A stretch of DNA of 7,398 nucleotides, from positions 1 through 7,398 of the forward strand of contig JAPLCS010000065.1 of NCBI GenBank assembly GCA_026392145.1, given 5' to 3'. The stretch is from Fimbriimonadales bacterium. GTDB taxonomy: Bacteria > Armatimonadota > Fimbriimonadia > Fimbriimonadales > Fimbriimonadaceae. This document shows, piece after piece, positions 1 to 5,777 of the stretch. Below the pieces are notes generated by a model that saw only the letters and a program-made list of their open reading frames with translations, was not told the DNA's origin and searched no databases. Numbering within the stretch: the first letter of the stretch is position 1; each line of letters starts with the position of its first letter. The translations under genes and the position numbers were made by a program.

Positions 1-155
1 CATTGTGCCTTGCGGGACTCGTTGCCGAAGGTGAAACGCACGTGAGAAACATTCACTTTATTGACCGGGGATATGAAGCCATCGAATCGACTCTTAATGC
101 ATTAGGGGCAGACGTTCAAAGTGTCACAGAATCGGAGCTAGTCAAGGTACGCTGA
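1..155 (+). CDS. murA: UDP-N-acetylglucosamine 1-carboxyvinyltransferase (MurA), C-terminal end, partial
   Basis: This is the last 50 codons of MurA, read in the frame starting at base 3 and ending at the TGA at 153-155; the rest lies upstream of the window. The readable tail has [20 protein letters not shown] followed by [16 protein letters not shown], which matches the conserved end of MurA (GLVAEGET, then IDRGYE, then LGADI). MurA transfers enolpyruvate from PEP to UDP-GlcNAc, the first committed step of cytoplasmic peptidoglycan precursor synthesis. The active-site cysteine loop is not in the window. The gene lies directly upstream of mreB: its stop codon overlaps the mreB Shine-Dalgarno GAGG (154-157), so the two are very likely co-transcribed and may be translationally coupled. 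Confidence 0.9.
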   Translation, partial: LCLAGLVAEGETHVRNIHFIDRGYEAIESTLNALGADVQSVTESELVKVR

Positions 156-165
156 GGTTACTTTG
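154..165 (+). promoter_or_regulatory. Ribosome binding site deciding the TTG start of mreB
   Basis: GAGG at 154-157 lies 5 nt before TTG at 163-165. It supports the non-ATG start, because the MreB N-terminus (RFVPQIGIDLGTAN) begins right there with the usual short lead before the phosphate-1 loop. The site overlaps the murA stop codon. Confidence 0.65.
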
Positions 166-1186
166 AGATTCGTTCCTCAGATAGGTATTGACCTCGGCAC
201 CGCTAACCTGTTGGTTTATCGGCGTGGGAAAGGAATCGTTTTGTCGGAACCTACCGTTGTTGCTGTAAATTCCAACAACGGTAAGGTTTTGGCAGTCGGA
301 AATGATGCGCGTGAAATGATTGGCCGTACTCCTGCCAACATTACAGCCATTCGTCCATTAAAAGATGGGGTCATTGCGGACTACACCACAACTTTAAAAA
401 TGATGGAACACATCATTAAGAAGACCTGCTCCACTAAGTTGCCGTTTCGTTTTGCACCAACTGCATTGATTTGCGTTCCTGCTGGTGTCACCAATGTTGA
501 GCGGCGAGCTGTGATTAAGGCTGCAAAGGAAGCTGGAGCTGGCCTTGCCATGACTATTGAAGAACCCTATGTGGCTGCACTTGGTGCCGGTCTCCCTATT
601 TCATCTCCAGGAGGCAACATGGTTGTTGATATTGGCGGTGGAACTACCGATATTGCAGTGCTTAGTCTCGGTGGAATCGTGCTTTCTGCGAGCCTTCGAG
701 TTGCAGGAAACAAGATGGATGAGGCGATTCAGCCAGCGTCATATTCGAAATGCCTACAACTTGATGATTGGAGAAATGAGTGCAGAGGAGATTAAGATTC
801 AACTCGGTACCGCTTATCCTGCTAGCCAAGAAGCAAAAATGGAGGTCCGAGGTCGGGATATGATTCATGGTCTTCCGAAAACTATTGAAGTCAGTAGTGT
901 TGAAATTCGTGAAGCACTTAATGAGCCAGTTAGGCTGATTGCTGAAAAGCTTTGTCAAGTGCTGGAAGACACTCCACCTGAGTTGGCAGCGGATGTAATT
1001 GAACGTGGAATCACTTTGACTGGGGGTGGTGCTCTCTTGCGTGGACTTGACCGTTACCTGCAAGACGTCACTCAAATTCAAGTTCGAGTTGCTGACAACG
1101 CTTTGAATTGCGTGGCTATGGGAACTGGACTTGCGATTGAAGATCTTGATGCGATAAAACACAGCGGAGCACTTACCGAGCTATGA
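163..1186 (+). pseudogene. mreB: Rod shape-determining protein MreB, frameshifted by a 4-bp tandem duplication
   Basis: MreB is the bacterial actin homologue. It polymerises under the inner membrane and directs elongation-type cell wall synthesis. Frame 1 (163-795) carries the phosphate-1 loop GIDLGTANLLVY (residues 8-19), VPAGVTNVERRAV, and phosphate-2 DIGGGTTDIAVL from residue 156. It reads to MDEAIQ and then degenerates into an unrelated tail ending at 795. Another frame carries the remainder from about base 737 (RHIRNAYNLMIGEMSAEEIK) through TGGGALLRGL (adenosine loop, residue 285 in the repaired protein) to the TGA at 1184-1186. The break lies at 730-737, where CAGC is repeated in tandem. 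Removing one copy gives DEAIQRHIRNAYNL, with exactly the usual seven residues between DEAI and YNL, and a 339-residue protein of normal MreB length. Both halves are otherwise well conserved, so the lesion is recent or is a sequence error. A truncated product would lack most of the C-terminal half of the ATPase fold. Confidence 0.9.
730..737 (+). repeat. 4-bp tandem duplication (CAGC x2) causing the mreB frameshift
   Basis: The sequence reads ATT CAGC CAGC GTCAT. A single CAGC would keep mreB in frame; the second copy moves downstream translation out of frame. This is the typical result of replication slippage, but could also come from a mis-assembled read. Confidence 0.85.
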
Positions 1187-1749
1187 AAACCAGAACCCTA
1201 TCGTCGCTTCTTTTCTTTCTTGTGGTGACGAGTGGGTTCACCCAAATGGCGAGTGCCCACAATCAAACGGATGATCAAGATGGATTTAAGCGAAAATCCA
1301 CGAAAACTGTGCAGGAAACTACCTCTCCTGTAACTCGGTCTGAAGCAAAGAAGGTTTTTGAAAAGGCTTGGAAATCTCTCTCCGAAGGGATAGGAATCAA
1401 ATCAGCGGTACCACTCAAGTTCGCGAGTACCACGGGAACTGTCACTAAAGATGAGGTACTCGAGAATATTCGGGCGATTGTTCTCGTGTGTGAAAAATCA
1501 TTCAAGCGGACTCCCAAGTGGGCTAAGTACGACTTGAAAAGATTTAGGAGTGATCTTGAAGTTGCCAAGTATAAAAAACTTGTTGACGAAGGATTTGTAT
1601 CACCTTATGGTGTGCTTATGACCGTTAAAAACGGTACCGTCCAGCCAAAACAATTTGGGGAGGCGGTGGGTCAGATGATGATTCGAGTGGCAGACCTGTG
1701 TCATCTTCCATCTCGCAGGTTCTCTCCTTACTTGATGCCTCCAGGTTAG
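1183..1749 (+). CDS. Small secreted protein of unknown function, coupled to mreB
   Basis: This 188-residue protein starts at ATG 1183, which overlaps the mreB stop as ATGA, so translation is probably coupled; a GGAG at 1166-1169 is rather far for an independent start. The N-terminus is a clear Sec signal peptide: KTR, a hydrophobic stretch (LSSLLFFLVVTSGF), then an AxA-type site MASA before HNQT (cut near residue 25). The mature part begins with a charged Ser/Thr-rich linker, followed by helical, lysine-rich sequence. The C-terminal stretch KLVDEGFVSPYGVLMTVKNG, followed by TVQPKQFGEAVGQMMIRVAD, has the spacing of a degenerate S-layer homology module (L-x-D-x-G-h-V, then P-x-x-h-x-x-A-h-x-x-h-h). 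That would suit a peptidoglycan-associated envelope protein, but the resemblance is weak. I do not recognise the family. The gene ends 3 bp from the convergent NifU-like gene. Confidence 0.75.
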   Translation: MKTRTLSSLLFFLVVTSGFTQMASAHNQTDDQDGFKRKSTKTVQETTSPVTRSEAKKVFEKAWKSLSEGIGIKSAVPLKFASTTGTVTKDEVLENIRAIVLVCEKSFKRTPKWAKYDLKRFRSDLEVAKYKKLVDEGFVSPYGVLMTVKNGTVQPKQFGEAVGQMMIRVADLCHLPSRRFSPYLMPPG

Positions 1750-1752
1750 GAG

Positions 1753-2013
1753 TCAGACGACTTCTATTCTTGTGAATTCAGGGATGTGAATTCTTAGTTG
1801 GTCCTCAACCCCATGCTTTAAGGTCACTGGAGCGATGGGGCAGTATGCACAAGCTCCTCGTAATCGTATTTTTATTACACCGTCTTCGGTAGCTGAAACG
1901 AGTTCGATTCGTCCGCAGTGAGAGATTGCATAGGCCTGAACCGTTTTTAGCCGTTCTTCTACACGCTTTTCAACCTCTGTTCGGGATTTCTTTCGGAAAG
2001 CGAGCGGGTCCAT
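1753..2013 (-). CDS. NifU-like C-terminal domain protein (Fe-S cluster scaffold/carrier)
   Basis: This 86-residue stand-alone NifU C-terminal-type domain has the order typical of the family: a helical start (VEKRVEERLKTVQAYAISHC), GRIELVSATEDGVIKIRLRG, and the CxxC-P motif ACAYCPIAPVTLKHGVEDQL, then a basic-hydrophobic end (IPEFTRIEVV). The two cysteines of CAYC are the residues that in Nfu/NifU proteins bind a labile [4Fe-4S] or [2Fe-2S] cluster for transfer to client enzymes in the cytoplasm. In many homologues the first segment ends in GGD; here the equivalent is SHCGRIEL, with an extra cysteine. No ATG, GTG or TTG codon lies between the ATG at 2013 and the domain, so that start is forced although no clear Shine-Dalgarno precedes it. 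The start lies 55 nt inside the end of the GH127 reading frame, suggesting translational coupling. Confidence 0.87.
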   Translation of the reverse strand: MDPLAFRKKSRTEVEKRVEERLKTVQAYAISHCGRIELVSATEDGVIKIRLRGACAYCPIAPVTLKHGVEDQLRIHIPEFTRIEVV

Positions 2014-2636
2014 ACTTGCATATACGTCGGACTGTCTTGTGCCCAGAGCCGATATGGTCGAAATTCTAGCTGAGATGGTTGGAAATCTGTATCTTCCACT
2101 TCCGAATAGATTGCATCGGCAAAGTCTTTAGTCATTTTTTCTGTTTGGATGACAAAGCATAGTGAACCGTCAATACTCCGTTGTGAAGCGATTTGAGGTT
2201 CTATGCTGAGATCAACGGCATGATAATGGGGAGCATTTTCCAGTGACTTGGACTCTGCGCAGTAGATGGTTGGACCGTAAGCTAGCGCAACTCTTCCCAA
2301 ATTGTCGAGTATGGCAGGATTCGATTCAAACCATTTTGGAACCATGTGAAAGTCGATTTCGAAGGTGCTTTCTCCATTCCATTCTCGCTCAAAAACAGCG
2401 AACCCATTTTCGTATTCAGCCGCAAGATCACTTCCCACCAAGTCGATAGTTACTTCATCACACCATTCAGGAATTCGGATTGCTATTTGCTTAGTGACAG
2501 CACTTGGAACTTTTAGTTTCACTGTTGCTTTTCCTGAAACTGGAAAGTCCGTTTTGATGGAGAGGACAGCGCCATCGTGCAGCGTAAAAATGCCTGCGAC
2601 AGGGAAGCCGATGGTCAGCAGGCACATTCGAACCAT
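1959..2636 (-). pseudogene. GH127 glycosidase, C-terminal fragment (broken from 2615..3838)
   Basis: This 225-codon reading frame continues the GH127 (former DUF1680) protein encoded upstream, in a different frame. Recognisable family features are FTLHDGAVLSIKTDFPVSGK (family pattern: T-x-x-DG-x-x-V, then T-D/E-F/Y-P-W/V-x-G), IAIRIPEWCDEVTIDL, the segment ending LGRVALAYGPTIYCAES (family: V-A-h-x-x-GP-h-h-Y-x-x-E), and a final FRPYRLWAQDSPTYMQVWTR (family: PYY-x-W-A-N-R-x-x-x-x-M-x-V-W). These are the beta-sandwich domains after the catalytic (alpha/alpha)6 barrel. The first 15 or so codons do not align and overlap the upstream fragment's frame. The last 14 residues after VWTR overlap the NifU-like gene and look like a run-on past the normal family end. 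Without the barrel this piece would not be active alone. Confidence 0.82.
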
Positions 2637-3838
2637 GGCTTTCTTGAGTGATCGTGTCTGCTTTCCAGTGGGTTGTCATAGAAGAAACTCAGGGTGTCGT
2701 AGCTAATTCCGCTCAGTATGCCGTTGAAAATAGTCCGTTCTACGGTATCCAGGTAGTCGGAGAGTCCGGTAAGTTTGAACATTTCTCGTCCCCACATTGC
2801 TAGAGAAATGCCAGCACAAGTTTCTGCATAGGCATGATGGTTGGGTAAATCATAGTCAACACTAAACCCTTCGTTCTCACCTGTGCTTCCCATTCCACCG
2901 GTAATGTATATTCGCTTTAGGTTTAGGTTGCCCCAAATTGTTTCTAGTGCAGTTGAAAGTTCTGAGTCGCTTCTCCGTCTTGCGCTTTCGGCTGCGGCAG
3001 TGTAGAGGTATCCAGCTCGCACCGAGTGACCAACGGTTTCTCTGTGCTCTCGAATGGGTAAGTGATCGAGCGCATAGGAACCATCATAATGTCCATCTTT
3101 GAGCATGAGACGATTTGCCAAATAAAGCCTTTCGCTCAGGTCGGTGTCAAAGATTTCAGGTTCAAAAAATGAGGGGCGACAACCTCGAATATCCAGCATC
3201 CAATCAGCTAATTCTGCAATTTCTTCGGATTGTTTTGGTTGATCAGTTATCCTGGCGAGTTTGTACAGCGCAAGTTCAATTTCTGGATGTCCACAAGTGC
3301 CTTTAACCTTGGACGGTCCAAATTTGTCAGTTATGGCATTTAAGCACTTGAATGCAACTTTGAGAAGCCGACTGTCTGAGGCGTATGAGTGGAGAGCAAC
3401 AGCGGCCTCAATAAGGTGGCCGATGCAATACAGTTCGTGCATATGAGCCATGCTTTTCCACTTCCATTCAGGTCGTGTGTTGGTGACGTAGGTATTGATG
3501 TAGCCACTTTCTTCTTGTGCTGATTCGAGGAGGTTGATTACTGCATCAATCTGATTTTTACGCTCTTCTGATGGATATAAGGCTTGAATATAGGCTGAAG
3601 CCTCTAACCATTTGTAGACATCACTGTCATTGAATCTTAACCCCTGCTGTTTTATTGATGAGTCAGACTGTTTGAGAATCGTTTTGGATGCTAGCTCAAA
3701 GTTTTGGAGTCTTCCTGTGGTTACAAGTTGATCAAATTGGTGATTGAGCCCGTGGATCGCTAGTTTCGATTGGTATTTTCCCCAAAAACCGTCTACCGAC
3801 TTGGCCTGAATTGTAAAAAAGCTGGTTGAGGGGGGCAT
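2615..3838 (-). CDS. GH127-family beta-L-arabinofuranosidase-like protein, catalytic barrel fragment, truncated by TGA at the Cys-Cys site
   Basis: This 407-residue product matches the N-terminal two-thirds of GH127 enzymes, which release beta-L-arabinofuranose from plant glycans. It runs from DGFWGKYQSKL and TGRLQNFEL through GTCGHPEIELALYKL and GHSVRAGYLYTA to GGMGSTGENEGFSVDYDLPN and HHAYAETCAGI. Compared with the characterised HypBA1, E323 matches the acid/base Glu322, E339 and C341 match zinc ligands Glu338 and Cys340, and the final C407 matches nucleophile Cys417. The next codon, which should be the fourth ligand Cys418 (family motif CACCPPN), is TGA (2617-2615). The product therefore ends WFECAC-stop, losing a zinc ligand and the beta domains, and is predicted to be inactive. 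There is no obvious signal peptide, suggesting a cytoplasmic enzyme. The ATG at 3838 lacks a good Shine-Dalgarno. The family may include other specificities, so the substrate is inferred. Confidence 0.85.
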   Translation of the reverse strand: MPPSTSFFTIQAKSVDGFWGKYQSKLAIHGLNHQFDQLVTTGRLQNFELASKTILKQSDSSIKQQGLRFNDSDVYKWLEASAYIQALYPSEERKNQIDAVINLLESAQEESGYINTYVTNTRPEWKWKSMAHMHELYCIGHLIEAAVALHSYASDSRLLKVAFKCLNAITDKFGPSKVKGTCGHPEIELALYKLARITDQPKQSEEIAELADWMLDIRGCRPSFFEPEIFDTDLSERLYLANRLMLKDGHYDGSYALDHLPIREHRETVGHSVRAGYLYTAAAESARRRSDSELSTALETIWGNLNLKRIYITGGMGSTGENEGFSVDYDLPNHHAYAETCAGISLAMWGREMFKLTGLSDYLDTVERTIFNGILSGISYDTLSFFYDNPLESRHDHSRKPWFECAC

Positions 3839-3910
3839 GAAAATAGTTTACCGGTCGAAGCTGATGCCCCGACCGATAATTGATTTGAACAGTTTAACGT
3901 TGGAGGATTC
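3839..3910 (-). terminator. Spacer between the RRM gene and GH127 with a small hairpin; possible weak terminator
   Basis: The 72-bp gap contains an inverted repeat, CGGTCG (3852-3857) with CGACCG (3870-3875), plus an inner GC/GC pair. Read on the - strand it is followed by GTAAACTATTTTC, which is only partly T-rich. It could end the RRM transcript or sit in the GH127 leader; the evidence is weak. Confidence 0.35.
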
Positions 3911-4351
3911 TTAGTATCGTCCGCCGCCACGACCACCGCTGCCGCCTCGACCACCTCGGTCGCTGCCGCCTCGTCCGCCGCCGCCGCCGCTACCGCCGCG
4001 ACCACCGCCGCCTCCGCCGTAGCCACCACCGCCACCGCTTCGACCGCCGCCGCCGTAGCTTCCGCCACCGCCACCGTAGCCGCCACCACCACCGCTACCG
4101 CCTCGATATTCTCGTGGCTTGTCGTCGCGTGGGATAGCTTCGTTCACTTTAATCGTTCGACCTGCAAGGGTTGAACCGTCAACTTTCGCAATTGCTGCCT
4201 CAAGTTGATCTTCAGGGACTTCGATGAATCCGAAGCCTCGATTGGGGATTACGCGTGCATTTTGTGGTTGGAAATCTGCGAACGCCTCCAGCAGATCCTC
4301 TTCTCCCGACGAATACGAGAGATTACCGACGAATAGTCTTTTATTTGCCAT
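3911..4351 (-). CDS. RRM-domain RNA-binding protein with glycine-rich RGG/GGY tail
   Basis: This 146-residue protein has one N-terminal RNA recognition motif. RNP2 is LFVGNL (residues 6-11) and RNP1 is RGFGFIEV (38-45), with AGRTIKVNEA closing the fold by about residue 73. The segment between beta-2 and RNP1 (VIPNRGFGF) is shorter than the usual D-x-x-T-G-R-S-R-G-F-G-F loop. From about residue 83 the protein is almost only Gly with Tyr, Arg, Ser and Asp (GGGGGYGGGG, GGRGGS), the layout of cyanobacterial-type Rbp proteins and eukaryotic glycine-rich RNA-binding proteins. The role is inferred as binding single-stranded RNA in the cytoplasm, perhaps as a cold or stress RNA chaperone; the tail is predicted disordered. 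AAGG lies about 7 nt before the ATG at 4351. The gene is alone on its strand and divergent from the pilin-like gene across a 340-bp gap. Confidence 0.9.
   Translation of the reverse strand: MANKRLFVGNLSYSSGEEDLLEAFADFQPQNARVIPNRGFGFIEVPEDQLEAAIAKVDGSTLAGRTIKVNEAIPRDDKPREYRGGSGGGGGYGGGGGSYGGGGRSGGGGGYGGGGGGRGGSGGGGGRGGSDRGGRGGSGGRGGGRY
3914..4106 (-). repeat. Low-complexity glycine-codon repeat region of the RRM gene
   Basis: Imperfect GGN triplets (on the + strand CCGCCG, CCACCG, CCACCACC) encode the Gly-rich tail. GC content is clearly above that of the flanks. Such tracts change length easily by slippage and are prone to assembly error. Confidence 0.8.
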
Positions 4352-4691
4352 TTGCTTACCTTAGTTTCTCTAACTCACCAACTTAATCGAGAACTTACTG
4401 GCTCGCTGACTGATCGGATCCTATCTGAAACTGACACCGGTTACCCGGACACCTCTAGTGTAGCGTACTTTTGTGGAAAAACCCCACTTTCACTGATTAT
4501 TGTCAATCTCGATGTCTTCGAGTCCTCAGCACTTTTAGACACGGTTCGAGTTTTGTTAAGTAGTTATTATCTTTTTGTTAACGATTTTTGAAATCAGTCA
4601 ATCAACGCTGGTTTACAACATTCCAACTTTTCCATCGCTTAATAATTTCAGCGTAGGTGGGGAAAACACAAGTCACCACCGTTGGTTCACT
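4352..4691. promoter_or_regulatory. Divergent intergenic region between the RRM gene and the first pilin-like gene
   Basis: These 340 bp hold no convincing gene; an open + strand frame from a TTG at 4352 has no homology or ribosome site that I can see. On the - strand a TTGACA (4506-4501) and a TACACT (4462-4457) are possible RRM promoter elements but are too far apart to form one promoter. If either is used, the RRM leader is long (roughly 100-150 nt). On the + strand GTTAAG (4555) and GTTAAC (4577), with GATTTT and CAATCAACG (4599-4607), match the upstream region of the second pilin-like gene. No clear sigma-70 pair stands out before the pilin start. Confidence 0.5.
4544..4607 (+). promoter_or_regulatory. 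Putative regulator-binding region upstream of first pilin-like gene
   Basis: GTTCGA (4544), GTTAAG (4555) and GTTAAC (4577) are spaced 11 and 22 bp, the same 11-bp grid as the denser array before the second paralog. GTTAAC is followed by GATTTT and, 22 bp from its start, by CAATCAACG; the same order with 24 bp occurs at 5865-5897. Confidence 0.5.
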
Positions 4692-5717
4692 ATGAAAAAA
4701 GCCTTCACGCTTATCGAACTTCTTGTTGTCATCGCAATCATTGCGATTCTGGCAGCTATCCTTTTCCCAGTTTTTGCTCAAGCAAAAGCTGCCGCTAAAA
4801 AAGCTGCAGATTTAAGCAACGTCAAGCAGATTAGCCTCGGAATTACCCTCTACACGGGTGATAACGATGATATGTATCCATCTGCATACTATCACAGAGC
4901 TTTTAATCCTGCTCTTGGTGGAACCAATGCTGGATATATTCACTGGTCTGGGATGGTGATGCCTTATGTGAAGAACGTACGAATGTTCGTATCTCCTGGC
5001 GATACGATTGGCGGACATGCTCCAACATGTTTCTCTTCCGCTGACAACAACAGCGGTGCAGGCGCTCCTGGTGGACAGGCAGCCAACGTATGTACAGCTA
5101 ACCCTGCCATCGTTCCGCCGCAGTTTGTTCGAGGTGGTGCGATTGTTGATGAGCAAGTTCCACGAATTTCGTACACGGTTAACTCGTTGGTTATTCCTCG
5201 ATACCGAAATATCGGTGATGTCAATCGAGGCATCTCCTTGGTAAGTCAAACTCAGTTGGATAATGTTTCAAACGTAATCTTGCTTGCTGGATTCACTCGG
5301 AATCTTTCGTGCCTTGCATCGGCTTCGATTACTTCGACAACCAGAAGTGCATCGCACCGATCAACCAATGCAGTTACACGAGACACGGCCAATGTTCAGG
5401 TCTATTTTGGTAGCCAAGAAGATGGAGCCACGCGACCAGCTGCACTCTATGCACTCAACTGGAATAACCTTGCCGCCAGCAATGTCTTCAACCTTTGCCG
5501 AACTGCTCCTCGAACGGATTATCCTCTGATTGTTTACCACGGTTGGAACAACTGGAGCAACCAAGGTGACAATTACGGAATGGCTGATGGCTCTGCAAAG
5601 TATCGACCATTCCAGCAAACCATTGCGCCGACTAACTACCAATGGGGAACTCGAGCTTACACTGATGGGAACCTCCCAGTTCTCAATCCAATTAACGGTC
5701 TTCCTGTTCAGGGCTAA
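4692..5717 (+). CDS. Type II/IV pilin-like secreted protein (prepilin-type N-terminus, DG-motif C-terminus), paralog 1
   Basis: This 341-residue protein starts at ATG 4692, chosen because MKKAFTLIEL gives a four-residue leader. Predicted prepilin peptidase cleavage is between A4 and F5, with the conserved glutamate at +5 of the mature form. The hydrophobic helix runs to about residue 29 and a basic Ala/Lys heptad-like segment follows (AQAKAAAKKAADLSNVKQ). The large domain has the YTGDNDDMYP motif near residue 55, RISYTVNSLVIPR, and a C-terminal NYGMADGSAKY from residue 294, the DG motif of DUF1559/H-X9-DG pseudopilin-like proteins. Four cysteines lie in the mature domain, as in paralog 2. It is probably assembled by or exported through a type II secretion/type IV pilus-like machine and shown at the cell surface; its exact role is unknown. 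No strong Shine-Dalgarno precedes the start. A strong terminator follows, so it is its own transcription unit. Confidence 0.87.
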   Translation: MKKAFTLIELLVVIAIIAILAAILFPVFAQAKAAAKKAADLSNVKQISLGITLYTGDNDDMYPSAYYHRAFNPALGGTNAGYIHWSGMVMPYVKNVRMFVSPGDTIGGHAPTCFSSADNNSGAGAPGGQAANVCTANPAIVPPQFVRGGAIVDEQVPRISYTVNSLVIPRYRNIGDVNRGISLVSQTQLDNVSNVILLAGFTRNLSCLASASITSTTRSASHRSTNAVTRDTANVQVYFGSQEDGATRPAALYALNWNNLAASNVFNLCRTAPRTDYPLIVYHGWNNWSNQGDNYGMADGSAKYRPFQQTIAPTNYQWGTRAYTDGNLPVLNPINGLPVQG

Positions 5718-5738
5718 GTCTCTGATTGCTTGATTCTG

Positions 5739-5777
5739 AGTGGTCTTCTCACAATGAGAGGACCACTTTCTATTTTT
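5739..5777 (+). terminator. Rho-independent terminator of first pilin-like gene
   Basis: AGTGGTCTTCTCA (5739-5751) pairs with TGAGAGGACCACT (5755-5767) in a 13-bp stem with a single G-U wobble and a CAA loop, followed by TTCTATTTTT. It starts 21 bp after the stop codon. Confidence 0.92.

Noticed and set aside
726..740. Programmed ribosomal frameshifting in mreB
   Set aside because: There is no slippery heptamer or stimulatory hairpin that I can see, MreB is not known to use frameshifting, and a simple 4-bp tandem duplication explains the shift.
662..1162. 166-codon - strand frame inside mreB
   Set aside because: Antisense shadow; the + strand has clear MreB motifs throughout.
1771..1793. 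Direct repeat TGTGAATTC (1771-1779 and 1785-1793)
   Set aside because: It falls inside the NifU-like coding sequence (IHIPEF region) and is explained by codon coincidence; no third copy.
2615..2617. TGA at a catalytic/metal cysteine position of GH127 read as selenocysteine
   Set aside because: Sec-for-Cys at this site would be attractive, but reading through the TGA gives only a short relic and then nonsense; the rest of the domain is in another frame, so recoding would not restore the protein. No convincing SECIS-like hairpin is evident right after the TGA.
3793..4092. Ala/Val-rich frame on the - strand through the Gly-rich tail
   Set aside because: It is the shifted frame of GGN repeats (GCN/GTN codons), a low-complexity shadow of the RRM gene.
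4472..4487. Short inverted repeat GTGG/CCAC in the RRM upstream region
   Set aside because: Only four pairs around a 7-nt loop; too weak to call an operator or terminator.
4352..4591. 79-codon + strand open frame opposite the RRM leader
   Set aside because: TTG start immediately beside the RRM start codon, no ribosome site, no recognisable motif, and it overlaps the shared upstream regulatory block.
4692..4800. Long DNA similarity between 4692-4800 and 5952-6060 as a mobile repeat
   Set aside because: It is the conserved 5' coding part of two paralogous genes, with many synonymous differences, not an insertion element.
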